DNA of 64,000 nt, taken from positions 1 through 64,000 of the forward strand of contig NZ_LZTB01000120.1 of the NCBI RefSeq assembly GCF_001665685.1, read 5' to 3'. This document shows positions 34,568 to 43,131 of this stretch, in pieces (within the stretch, counting starts at the first letter, position 1; the number at the start of each line of letters is the position of its first letter). Both the position numbers and the translations under genes were made by a program. Under the pieces are notes generated by a model that was not told the origin of the DNA, did not search any database, and was given only the letters and a program-made list of their open reading frames with translations. Source of the stretch: Mycobacterium sp. 852013-50091_SCH5140682 (lineage in GTDB: Bacteria; Actinomycetota; Actinomycetes; Mycobacteriales; Mycobacteriaceae).

Positions 34568-36007
34568 CTACACGCGTTCGACGGCGGGCAGGGCGGCGAG
34601 GATGTCGTTGACGCGGTCGCGGGCGTCGCCGAAGAGCATCTGGGTGTTCTCGCGGAAGAACAGCGGGTTCTGCACGCCGGCGTAGCCCGAGGCCATGGAG
34701 CGTTTGAACACGATGACGTTGTCGGCGTTCCACACCGTGAGCACGGGCATACCGGCGATCGGGCTGCCCGGGTCCTCGGCGGCGGCCGGGTTGACTGTGT
34801 CGTTGGCGCCGATGACGAGGACGACGGAGGTGCCGTCGAAGTCGTCGTTGATCTCGTCCATCTCCAGCACGATGTCGTAGGGCACCTTGGCTTCGGCCAG
34901 CAGCACGTTCATGTGACCGGGCAGGCGACCGGCGACGGGGTGGATGCCGAAGCGGACGTTGACGCCGCGCTCACGCAGCTTGCGGGTCAGGTCGGCCACC
35001 CCGTACTGGGCCTGTGCCACGGCCATGCCGTAGCCCGGCGTGATGATCACCGAGTCGGCGTGGGCGAGCAGTTCGGCCGCGCCTTCGGCGTTGATCTCGC
35101 GGTGCTCGCCGTAGTCCTTGTCCTCAGCCGGGCCTGCCTCGATGCCGAAACCGCCTGCGATGACGGAGATGAACGACCGGTTCATGGCCTTGCACATGAT
35201 GTAGGACAGGTAAGCACCGGAGGAGCCGACGAGGGCGCCGGTGATGATCAACAGATCGTTGGACAACAGGAAGCCCGACGCCGCCGCGGCCCAGCCGGAG
35301 TAGCTGTTGAGCATCGACACCACCACGGGCATGTCGCCGCCGCCGATGGAGGCGACCAGGTGCCAACCCAGCAGCAGGGCCAGCGCGGTCACCACGGCCA
35401 GCAGCCACAGGTGCGGGGAGATGACGAACCACACGGTCAGGACGAAGAACGCGACCAGCGCGCCGACGTTGAGGAAATTCTTGCCGGGCAGCATCAGCGG
35501 GGCGGACTTGATGCGGGCCGACAGCTTGAGGTTGGCCACGATCGAACCGGTGAAGGTCACCGCACCGATGAAGACGCCGACGAACACCTCGGCGGAGTGG
35601 ATGCCGAGCATGCCCTCGGCATGAAGGTGAGCGGCCTCGGCGCCGGCGAGATCATTCTCGACGTGCAGGTAGCCGTTCCAGCCGACCAATACCGCGGCCA
35701 GACCGACGAACGAGTGCAGCAGCGCGATCAGTTCGGGCATGCCCGTCATCTCGACCACGCGGGCGCGCCACAGTCCGATCGCCGCGCCGACGATCATGGC
35801 GCCGATCAGCAGGGCCAGCCCCAGGGGTTCGATCTTGCGGTCCAGGGCCAGTGCGATGGTCGCGATCAGCGCCACTGCCATGCCGACGATGCCGAATGTG
35901 TTTCCGGCCCTTGATGTCTCATGTTTGGACAGGCCGGCCAGGGCGAGGATGAACAGTAGTGCTGCGATGACGTAGGCCGCTGAGGCGACGTTTTCTAAGG
36001 TGAACAT
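34568..36007 (-). CDS. pntB: NAD(P) transhydrogenase subunit beta
   Basis: 479-residue proton-pumping transhydrogenase subunit. The N-terminal part has about nine membrane helices; the C-terminal dIII domain binds NADP(H), with the GYGMAVAQAQ nucleotide loop, GIHPVAGRLPGHMNVLLAEA and VIGANDTVNPAA. With PntA it moves hydride between NADH and NADP+ using the proton gradient. It follows pntA by 40 bp. Confidence 0.95.
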   Translation of the reverse strand: MFTLENVASAAYVIAALLFILALAGLSKHETSRAGNTFGIVGMAVALIATIALALDRKIEPLGLALLIGAMIVGAAIGLWRARVVEMTGMPELIALLHSFVGLAAVLVGWNGYLHVENDLAGAEAAHLHAEGMLGIHSAEVFVGVFIGAVTFTGSIVANLKLSARIKSAPLMLPGKNFLNVGALVAFFVLTVWFVISPHLWLLAVVTALALLLGWHLVASIGGGDMPVVVSMLNSYSGWAAAASGFLLSNDLLIITGALVGSSGAYLSYIMCKAMNRSFISVIAGGFGIEAGPAEDKDYGEHREINAEGAAELLAHADSVIITPGYGMAVAQAQYGVADLTRKLRERGVNVRFGIHPVAGRLPGHMNVLLAEAKVPYDIVLEMDEINDDFDGTSVVLVIGANDTVNPAAAEDPGSPIAGMPVLTVWNADNVIVFKRSMASGYAGVQNPLFFRENTQMLFGDARDRVNDILAALPAVERV

Positions 36008-36047
36008 GGAATCCGTTCGGAGAAAGTCTGTGGTGGGGGCGCAGGCT

Positions 36048-37583
36048 CTAGCTGCGGGAGAACATCGCGAGCATGCGGCGCGTCACCGCGAAGCCGCCGA
36101 AGACGTTGATGCTGGCGAGCAGGATCGCCAGGCAGGCCAGCACGGTCACCGGGACGTTGTGCTGGCCGATCTGCAGCAGCGCCCCGACGACGATGATTCC
36201 CGAGATCGCGTTGGTCACCGACATCAGCGGGGTGTGCAGCGCGTGGTGCACATTGCCGATCACGTAGTAGCCGATCACGATCGCCAGCGCGAACACGGTC
36301 AGGTGCACCTGCAGTGCGCTCGGGGAGATCGCGATCAGCGCGAAGACCGCGGCGGCGACAGCGAATGTCACTCCGAGGCGGCGTCCGGTCGACATCGGCT
36401 GCTTCTGCGGCTTGGCGGCCGGGGCTTCGGCGGCGGCCTTGGCGGCCGGTGCGGCAGACACCTGCACCGGAGGCGGCGGCCAGGTGATCTCGCCGTCGCG
36501 CACCACGGTCACCGACCGCTGCACGACGTCGTCGAAGTCCAGGATGAGCTTGCCGTCCTTCTCAGGCGTGAGCAGCTTCAGCAGGTTCACCAGGTTGGTG
36601 CCGTACAGCTGGGAGGCCTGAGCGGGCAGTCGGCCGGCCAGATCGGTGTAGCCGATGATCGTCACACCGTTGTCGGTCACGATCGCCTTGTCCTTGACGG
36701 TGCCTTCCACGTTGCCGCCGTTGGCCGCAGCCATGTCGACGATCACGCTGCCCGATTTCATCGACGCGACCATGTCGGCGGTGATGATGCGGGGCGCGGG
36801 CCTGCCGGGGATCAGCGCGGTGGTGATGATGATGTCGACATCTTTGGCCTGCTCGGCATAGAGCTGCGCTTCGCGGGCCTTGTAGTCCTCACCCATCTCT
36901 TTGGCGTAGCCCGTGGTCGAGACCTCGGCCGCAGCCGGATCCACCGCGAGGTATTCCCCGCCCAGGGACGCGACCTGATCGGCGACCTCCGGGCGGGGGT
37001 CGGTGGCCCGCACGATGGCGCCCAGGCTGCCCGCGGCGCCGATGGCGGCCAGGCCGGCGACCCCGGCACCCACCACGAGCACCTTGGCCGGGGGCACCTT
37101 GCCTGCCGCGGTCACCTGACCGGTGAAGAACCGGCCGAACTCGTGAGCGGCCTCGATCACTGCGCGGTAGCCGGCGATGTTGGCCATCGAGGACAACACA
37201 TCCAAGGACTGCGCCCGCGAAATGCGTGGCACCGCGTCCATGGCCAGCACGGTGATGCGGCGCGTGCCGAGCTTCTCGACCAGTTCGGGCTTGAGGGCCG
37301 GAGAGATCAGGGCGACCAGGGTCGCACCGTCGCGCAGCGCGGCGATCTCATCGTCGGTGGGCGCGTTGACCTTCAGCACCACCTCCGCCGCCCATACCTG
37401 CTCGAACGAGCCGATCTCGGCGCCGGCCGCTACGTAGGCACTGTCGGCGAAGCTCGAGGCCGACCCGGCGCCGGATTCGACGACGACGGCATAGCCGAGC
37501 TTGGTAATCTGTCCGACAGTCTGCGGTGTGGCAGCGACGCGTGTTTCTCCCGGCTGAGACTCGCGCGGAATCCCGATGATCAT
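36048..37583 (-). CDS. pntA: NAD(P) transhydrogenase subunit alpha, fused form
   Basis: 511 residues combining the NAD-binding dI domain (about 1-370: IPRESQPGETRVAATP, VLVVGAGVAGLAAIGAAGSLGA), an Ala/Pro-rich linker (about 375-400) and a membrane part with four helices (about 405-505). In M. tuberculosis the same parts are split into PntAa and PntAb; here they are one chain, as in E. coli. It is first of the pntA-pntB(-fadE) run, after a 177-bp spacer. Confidence 0.95.
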   Translation of the reverse strand: MIIGIPRESQPGETRVAATPQTVGQITKLGYAVVVESGAGSASSFADSAYVAAGAEIGSFEQVWAAEVVLKVNAPTDDEIAALRDGATLVALISPALKPELVEKLGTRRITVLAMDAVPRISRAQSLDVLSSMANIAGYRAVIEAAHEFGRFFTGQVTAAGKVPPAKVLVVGAGVAGLAAIGAAGSLGAIVRATDPRPEVADQVASLGGEYLAVDPAAAEVSTTGYAKEMGEDYKAREAQLYAEQAKDVDIIITTALIPGRPAPRIITADMVASMKSGSVIVDMAAANGGNVEGTVKDKAIVTDNGVTIIGYTDLAGRLPAQASQLYGTNLVNLLKLLTPEKDGKLILDFDDVVQRSVTVVRDGEITWPPPPVQVSAAPAAKAAAEAPAAKPQKQPMSTGRRLGVTFAVAAAVFALIAISPSALQVHLTVFALAIVIGYYVIGNVHHALHTPLMSVTNAISGIIVVGALLQIGQHNVPVTVLACLAILLASINVFGGFAVTRRMLAMFSRS

Positions 37584-37729
37584 CTACTTGTGTCCGATCT
37601 GTTGATTGGGCATGGATGAGTCTTGCATTTGAGTTCGGGTCTCTCTCACGTCCTCCAACGGTGAACAGCGCTCTAGGGTTTGAGTCCTATCGTTGACCTG
37701 CGGCGTTCAATTCGGTCTGACTCCCAATA

Positions 37730-37745
37730 TCCCCCAAAAGGGGGA
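37730..37745 (-). terminator. terminator downstream of corA
   Basis: TCCCCC-AAAA-GGGGGA forms a compact hairpin 15 bp past the corA stop. A second small hairpin TGAGA-TGCG-TCTCA (37750-37763) overlaps that stop codon. It separates corA from pntA on the same strand. The rest of the 37584-37760 spacer holds no gene that I can see. Confidence 0.55.
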
Positions 37746-37760
37746 GCTGTGAGATGCGTC

Positions 37761-38762
37761 TCAGAGCCAGTCGCGACGCTTGAACATCACGTACAGCAGG
37801 ACTACCAGCACGACGATCAGGGTGGAGCTGGCGATGAAGCCCACCACGGTGTTGATGCCCGGATACACGACGTTCTGGCCGTAGAAACCGGTGATGGCCG
37901 TCGGGACCGCGATGATCGCGGCCCAGCCGGTGAGCTTCTTCATCACGGTGTTGAGCCGGGCGTCCTGCAGCGACAGATTCGTCTCGAAAACGGTGGTGAC
38001 CATATCGCGCAGGGATTCGGTCCACTCCGATGCCCGCAGCACGTGGTCGTACAGGTCGGCGTAGAGCGGGTCGAGTTCGGGCGAGATCTTCGAATCCATG
38101 CGGCGATGCTGGATGGTGCTGACCACCTCCCGCATCGGCAGGACCACGCGGCGCAGCTGGACGAGATCCTTGCGCAGCCGGAAGGTGCGTCGCTGCAGGC
38201 CGCGTTGGGGACCGCCGTCGTCGAACAGTTCGTCCTCGAGCGATTCGATGGCGTCGTCGAGTTCCTGGACCGCCTCGAAGTGTCCGTCCACCACGACGTC
38301 GAGCAGGCCGTGCACGAGTGCGCCGACTCCGTACTGTTGCCCGCCGAGTTCGTCGAAGCGCCGTGAGACCTCGTCGGCATCGAAATTGGTGGGCTCCGGT
38401 TCGGCCGGCAGTCGCACGGTGATGAGTCCGCGGGGCAGCACGAACGCCGAGATGCGGTGCTTGACCAGTGTGCTCGAGATGTCGTCGGTCGGGATCCTCA
38501 GGTGCACCGCATACACCGTGAAGAACGTATGTGTGTGGTACACAGACGCTTTCGTGCGTTCCATGGGCGCCATGGCGTCCTCGACGGCCCAGATGTTGAG
38601 CCCGAGTTCCGCGGCGAGAGCCCGCAGTGTGTCGTGATCCGGATCGTAGATGTCAGCCCAGATCAGGGTGTTCTCATCTGTCAGACAGTCCGAGATCCCG
38701 TCGAATGTGAAACCGTCGACCGCCCGGCCCGCTCGCCAGATCCTCCCCTGCACCTGGGTCAT
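37761..38762 (-). CDS. corA: CorA-family magnesium/cobalt transporter
   Basis: 333 residues: a large N-terminal cytoplasmic alpha/beta funnel domain and two C-terminal membrane helices. Before the last helix is FYGQNVVYPG, so the CorA selectivity motif YGMN is present as YGQN. The extreme C-terminus KRRDWL is typical of CorA. ATG at 38762 chosen; upstream in-frame codons overlap the TetR gene. Transport of Mg2+ or another divalent ion is likely, with selectivity uncertain because of the Met to Gln change. Confidence 0.9.
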   Translation of the reverse strand: MTQVQGRIWRAGRAVDGFTFDGISDCLTDENTLIWADIYDPDHDTLRALAAELGLNIWAVEDAMAPMERTKASVYHTHTFFTVYAVHLRIPTDDISSTLVKHRISAFVLPRGLITVRLPAEPEPTNFDADEVSRRFDELGGQQYGVGALVHGLLDVVVDGHFEAVQELDDAIESLEDELFDDGGPQRGLQRRTFRLRKDLVQLRRVVLPMREVVSTIQHRRMDSKISPELDPLYADLYDHVLRASEWTESLRDMVTTVFETNLSLQDARLNTVMKKLTGWAAIIAVPTAITGFYGQNVVYPGINTVVGFIASSTLIVVLVVLLYVMFKRRDWL

Positions 38763-38772
38763 GGTTATCGAG

Positions 38773-39444
38773 TCAATCACGCTCCGCTGCAGTGACCATC
38801 GGCAACAGGTATGTCCGCACGTACTCACGAGTGTCTTCGAGCGTGGTGAGTTTGATGCTGGAGTGCGGCGTGACGATGAAGGACAACGTCAGCCGGGTGT
38901 GCAGTTCGGCGACGGTACGCAGGTGGCGCTCCTGGGCTTCGGTGGTCTGCGTCGTCCCGTACAGGTCGGTGCGCAGCTGTGCGGCGGAGTGCTCGGTGGC
39001 GAAATCGATGATGGCGCCTGCGTCGACGGTGAGGCTGGGCAGGATCGTCTCGGGCTCGGTGCGCAGCAGCTGCTTGAGCAGGGCGTGCTCGCGCAGGAAC
39101 GTCACGGTGAAAACGGTGTCGAACACCATGCGGTCCTCCAAGGTGTCGGCCTGCGCCCGAGCCCGGTCGCTGCCCTCCAGGTAGCGGCGCGCCTCGGCGA
39201 GCACGAGGGCGTCGATCAGGGCGTCCTTGGTGGGGAAACGTCGGTAGAGCGTCGCGCGGCCAACCCCGCTGCGTCGCGCGACGTCTTCCATGGTTGTGCG
39301 CCGGATGCCCACCAGCTCAGCCTGTTCCAGGGCTGCGGCCAGGATGCGGGTGCTGATCGCGTCCGGCTCGCGGACCAGGGTCAGCACCGCGGGGTCGGGG
39401 CGGGCGAGCCGTCGCACGAAGTCGGCTGTTCGCGTCGTCGTCAC
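38773..39444 (-). CDS. TetR-family transcriptional regulator
   Basis: 223 residues with a TetR HTH (TTMEDVARRSGVGRATLYRRFPTKDAL) at about 50-80 and a helical C-terminal domain. GTG start at 39444 is well supported by an AGGAGG site 7 nt upstream. It is divergent from the cytochrome P450 gene and ends 10 bp before corA on the same strand, so it may control the P450 and be co-transcribed with corA. Confidence 0.9.
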   Translation of the reverse strand: MTTTRTADFVRRLARPDPAVLTLVREPDAISTRILAAALEQAELVGIRRTTMEDVARRSGVGRATLYRRFPTKDALIDALVLAEARRYLEGSDRARAQADTLEDRMVFDTVFTVTFLREHALLKQLLRTEPETILPSLTVDAGAIIDFATEHSAAQLRTDLYGTTQTTEAQERHLRTVAELHTRLTLSFIVTPHSSIKLTTLEDTREYVRTYLLPMVTAAERD

Positions 39445-39498
39445 GCAACTCCTCCTTGCCTGCGGATGCCCGTCGTCGTAGCGTAGTCATCGGCACAA

Positions 39499-39527
39499 GA
39501 GAGACGATGAGTGTCTATTTGTCTCTC
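39499..39527. promoter_or_regulatory. TetR operator candidate before the P450 gene
   Basis: GAGAGAC-N15-GTCTCTC spans the divergent spacer, with an inner AGAC-N7-GTCT (39502-39516) and an extra GTCTC at 39529. Such clustered dyads between a tetR and its target are typical of an autoregulated operator. Confidence 0.5.
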
Positions 39528-39562
39528 CGTCTCATTCTAGTGATCGATCGGGGAGGGTGTTG

Positions 39563-40876
39563 ATGAACATCGGACTTTGGGCGCGGTGGGTGGCCCTGCA
39601 CGCGGTACCGAGGACGTTCATGAGAATTCAGGCGGTGCGGGGCAATCCAGTGGCCGGGCTGATCGCCAATCACGGGCAAGGCCTCGATCCGTATCCGCTG
39701 CTGGAGGAGATCCGGGCGCGCGGGCCACTGATCCGTACCCCCTTCGCGTGGGCCAGCGTCGACCACGCTGTGTGCCGAGAGATATTGCGGGACAAGCGCT
39801 TCGGGGTGACGCCGCCGACGGGTATGGAGTTGCCCGCACCGCTGCGGGCATTGCTGGCACGCACCGACCCGGGCGTCGCGAACCCGGTCGAGCCGCCCGC
39901 GATGGTGATCGTCGATCCGCCCGACCACACGCGCTACCGCCAGCTGGTGGCGCAGAGCTTCACGCCGCGGGCCATCGACACGCTCGACACCCGGGTTGCC
40001 GAGGTGACGCGCGAACTGATCGACCGACTCGCGGAGAGCTCGCAGCCGGACCTGATCGCAGACTTCGCCTCGGCGCTGCCGGTCGCGATGATCGCCCAGA
40101 TCCTGGGTCTGCCCGACGACACCCATGCGCGGCTGCTGCAGTGGGGACACCACGGAGCACCGTTGCTGGACATCGGAATCCGCTGGCGCACCTACCGCCA
40201 GGCCATCGAGGGGTTACGCGGCATCGACGGTTACCTCACCGAGCACTTCCGCCGGGTGCGCACCGGCGCTCCCGACGACAACCCGTTCAGCCGCATGGCC
40301 GCCGACAACACCCTCACCGAACGCGAACTCACCGCCAACGCAGCACTTCTCATCGGCGCCGGATTCGAGACCACGGTGAATCTCATCGGCAACGGCATCG
40401 TCCTGCTCCTACAGCACCCCCAGCAGCTGCAGCGACTGGGCGACCAGCCCGAGCTGTGGCCCGCCGCCGTTGAGGAGATCCTGCGCATCGACAGCCCGGT
40501 CCAGATGACCGCCCGCACCGCGCACTGCGACATCGAGGTTGCGGGACAACGTATTCGGGCCGGTGACATGGTCGCGCTGCTCCTCGGCGGCGCGAACCGG
40601 GATCCGAGGGTGTTCCCCGATCCGGCAGTCTTCGACGTCACCCGACGCAATGCGCGCGACCACCTGGCATTCGCGTCAGGAATTCATGCGTGCCTCGGCG
40701 CCGCGCTGGCCCGCATCGAAGGCGCCACGGCATTGCGCGCCCTGTTCGAGTCCTATCCCGATCTTCGGCTGACCGAGCCCCCGAAACGGCGGGATCTGGT
40801 CAACCTCCACGGATTCGAGCGGCTGCCGGCCCAATTGGGCTGCAGGCGAACGGAGGTCGTCAGGTTGACCGGGTGA
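39563..40876 (+). CDS. cytochrome P450, CYP140-like
   Basis: 437 residues. I-helix AGFETT (266-271), ExxR pair Glu305-Arg308 in EEILRIDSPVQ, and heme loop FASGIHACLGAALAR with thiolate Cys377. The heme loop starts FAS rather than the usual FGxG. The N-terminus and overall sequence resemble M. tuberculosis CYP140 (Rv1880c) as I remember it, though in another gene context. ATG 39563 follows a GGGGAGGG site. Substrate and redox partners unknown; no ferredoxin gene is adjacent. Confidence 0.92.
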   Translation: MNIGLWARWVALHAVPRTFMRIQAVRGNPVAGLIANHGQGLDPYPLLEEIRARGPLIRTPFAWASVDHAVCREILRDKRFGVTPPTGMELPAPLRALLARTDPGVANPVEPPAMVIVDPPDHTRYRQLVAQSFTPRAIDTLDTRVAEVTRELIDRLAESSQPDLIADFASALPVAMIAQILGLPDDTHARLLQWGHHGAPLLDIGIRWRTYRQAIEGLRGIDGYLTEHFRRVRTGAPDDNPFSRMAADNTLTERELTANAALLIGAGFETTVNLIGNGIVLLLQHPQQLQRLGDQPELWPAAVEEILRIDSPVQMTARTAHCDIEVAGQRIRAGDMVALLLGGANRDPRVFPDPAVFDVTRRNARDHLAFASGIHACLGAALARIEGATALRALFESYPDLRLTEPPKRRDLVNLHGFERLPAQLGCRRTEVVRLTG

Positions 40877-40882
40877 GCGCCG

Positions 40883-41332
40883 TCAGATCCGGTCGAAGAT
40901 GCTGTTGACGATGTCGTCGCCGATGCCGAAGCCCGCTCCGTTGACGATCGCCTGACCGAACCGCCCGCCCAGGAAGTGCTGCAGCGCCCCGCCCTGTTGC
41001 GGTTGGTACTGCGGCTGATAGGCCTGCTGGGCAGGGTATTGCGGCTGCTGGTACTGCGGTTGGTACTGCGGTTCGGGCTGCTGATACACCGGGGCCTGCA
41101 CGTGGTTGTCCACCAACGCATGGATGGCGGTCAACAGCTGGGTGGTGGAGCTCTCCTCGTCACGGATCGCCAGCGCGATCTCCTTGAGGTCGAGCGCCCA
41201 CTCCCGTGCGTTGGTGTCCCCGGCGGCAGCCGCAGTCGACAGCTTGCCTGCCAGCGCCTGCAGCAACGCCGACGTCTGCTGTGCTTGTTGCTGCAGTGCG
41301 GCGTACTGGCTGTCTACGGTCGCAGTGTCCAT
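40883..41332 (-). CDS. protein with helical N-terminus and Gln/Pro/Tyr-rich repeat region
   Basis: 149 residues, unrecognised. Residues 1-75 are helical and coiled-coil-like (SQYAALQQQAQQTSALLQAL). Residues 80-120 are a low-complexity stretch of Q, P and Y with repeated QPQY units. The end is GRFGQAIVNGAGFGIGDDIVNSIFDRI, an amphipathic Gly-rich helix. The tail could be a phase-separating or surface-binding segment. It converges with the P450 gene, 6 bp apart. Confidence 0.65.
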   Translation of the reverse strand: MDTATVDSQYAALQQQAQQTSALLQALAGKLSTAAAAGDTNAREWALDLKEIALAIRDEESSTTQLLTAIHALVDNHVQAPVYQQPEPQYQPQYQQPQYPAQQAYQPQYQPQQGGALQHFLGGRFGQAIVNGAGFGIGDDIVNSIFDRI

Positions 41333-41497
41333 GCGCACATGTCTACCGGGCGGCGCTGTGATCCAGCTGAAAGTTTGCCGCCCACGGCATGCAGTGGGGT
41401 GAAACGTTGCGCTGCCATGATTCTCGACCGCCGTCCGGATGAGGAACTCCGCCGGTACGCTCAGCTGAGCCGTGTCCGCAGTGATCGGGGGGCAACC

Positions 41498-42133
41498 GTG
41501 AGCGATCGGTCGTCGATATCGGGAGCCACCAGGTTCTGGATCAGCCTGGCCGCCGGCCTGGTCGTCGGCGCCGGAGCCGGCGCGGTGTCGGGGCGCTGGC
41601 CGGTCGGATTGCTGACGGTCGTCATCGTCGCGGCGGGGCTCAGCGTGGTGTGGGCGTTGGCCGTGCTGTGGCCCATGGATCCGGACCAGACGCGCGACCA
41701 TGCGAGTGCTGCCGACGTCCACAATGACGTCGGAGATCTGATGCTGGTGCTGATCCTCGCCGCCAGCCTGACCTCGATCGCCATTCTGCTGGCATCGGCC
41801 AACGACGCCGACAAAGCCAAATATGCCGGCATGTCGCTGGTGGCTATTCTCCTGTCGTGGTCCCTGCTGCACACCATGTACGCCGCGCGCTACGCCCGCA
41901 TCTACTACCAGGGTGAGGTGCGGGACATCGACTTCAACTCCAAAGTCCCGCCACGGTATGTCGACTTCTACTACTTCTCGTTCAACCTCGGCATGACGTA
42001 TCAGGTGTCCGACACCAACGTCACCACCTCTCATATGCGCGGAGAGGTACTCAAGCACTGCCTGTTCAGCTACATCTACGGCACCGTGATCATCGCGTGC
42101 ACCATCAATCTGGTTATCAACCTCGTCGGATAA
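41498..42133 (+). CDS. DUF1345 membrane protein
   Basis: 211 residues with about five membrane helices and the DUF1345 pattern (HTMYAARYARIYYQ, FYYFSFNLGMTYQVSDT). Function unknown. GTG at 41498 after a GGGGGG stretch gives the usual family length; an in-frame ATG at 41417 would add 27 polar residues. The 165-bp spacer from 41333 separates it from the divergent Q-rich gene. Confidence 0.78.
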   Translation: MSDRSSISGATRFWISLAAGLVVGAGAGAVSGRWPVGLLTVVIVAAGLSVVWALAVLWPMDPDQTRDHASAADVHNDVGDLMLVLILAASLTSIAILLASANDADKAKYAGMSLVAILLSWSLLHTMYAARYARIYYQGEVRDIDFNSKVPPRYVDFYYFSFNLGMTYQVSDTNVTTSHMRGEVLKHCLFSYIYGTVIIACTINLVINLVG

Positions 42134-42136
42134 AAA

Positions 42137-42152
42137 CTCTGCGTGAGCAGAG
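42137..42152 (+). terminator. small hairpin after the DUF1345 gene
   Basis: CTCTGC-GTGA-GCAGAG followed by ATCTTCTC lies 3 bp after the stop codon. It is short but suitably placed between DUF1345 and the ABC importer operon. Confidence 0.5.
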
Positions 42153-42267
42153 ATCTTCTCGTGCGCGCTCAAGCCCGGTACCAATACTCCTCGTGAACCC
42201 GACACCGCCGCGACGCTGCTGCCTGCGCGCCTCGTAAGCCTTTCCATCACACAGAAAGTCAAGGTGC

Positions 42268-43131
42268 GTGTCCGTCGTAACGAGTATTTCCCCAACTGAG
42301 CCCGTGGCCGGCGCAACAACCGTTGTTGCCCCACCGTCGCGCTGGCGGGCCCGGTTGACCAAACTCGCCCTGCCGTTGGCGTCGGTCGTCGTGTTCCTGG
42401 CTGTGTGGCAGGTGGTGGCATGGGCGGGCATCTGGAATCAGACGTTCGTGCCGTACCCGAGCACGGTGTGGCGCGCCTTCATCGATGTCTCCACCACGCA
42501 TGACGGCACCCGCGGGTATGCCGGATACCTGCTGATCGAGCACCTCTATATGACGCTGCGCCGAGTCCTGGCAGGCGTGGTGATCGGAGTGGGAGTCGGT
42601 GTCGCGCTTGGCCTGCTGATGGGTTCGGTGGGCTGGCTGCGCAGCGTCCTCGAACCCTGGCTGACCTTCCTGCGCGCGCTGCCGCCGCTGGCCTACTTCT
42701 TCCTGCTGGTCATCTGGCTGGGCATCGACGAAGCACCCAAGATCACCCTGCTGGCGCTGGCCGCGCTGCCGCCGGCAGCTGTGGCCACCACCGCTGCCGT
42801 TCTCGCCGCCCCGGTCGGGTTGCAAGAAGCCGCGCGTGCGCTTGGCGCGACGCGTGCGCAGGTGATCCGTGACGTCGTGGTGCCGGCCGCACTGCCCGAG
42901 ACGTTCACCGGTATCCGGTTGGCCGTCGGGATGGCGTATTCGTCGGTGGTCGCCGCCGAACTGTTCAACGGCATCCCCGGAATCGGTGGATTGGTCAAGG
43001 ACGCAAGCAATTACAACAACACACCGGTGGTTCTCGTCGGCATCTTCGCCATCGGGATATCGGGTCTGGTGATCGACGGGGCGCTGCGTACCGCCGAACG
43101 CCGGGCGGTCCCCTGGAGAGGAAAGATATGA
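42268..43131 (+). CDS. ABC transporter permease, taurine/sulfonate type
   Basis: 287 residues, five to six membrane helices, and the inner-membrane EAA loop EAARALGATRAQVIRDVVVPAALP that contacts the ATPase. It belongs to the SsuC/TauC/NrtB group. GTG start at 42268; an in-frame-unrelated GTG precedes it. The stop overlaps the start of the binding-protein gene (ATGA). Confidence 0.88.
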   Translation: MSVVTSISPTEPVAGATTVVAPPSRWRARLTKLALPLASVVVFLAVWQVVAWAGIWNQTFVPYPSTVWRAFIDVSTTHDGTRGYAGYLLIEHLYMTLRRVLAGVVIGVGVGVALGLLMGSVGWLRSVLEPWLTFLRALPPLAYFFLLVIWLGIDEAPKITLLALAALPPAAVATTAAVLAAPVGLQEAARALGATRAQVIRDVVVPAALPETFTGIRLAVGMAYSSVVAAELFNGIPGIGGLVKDASNYNNTPVVLVGIFAIGISGLVIDGALRTAERRAVPWRGKI

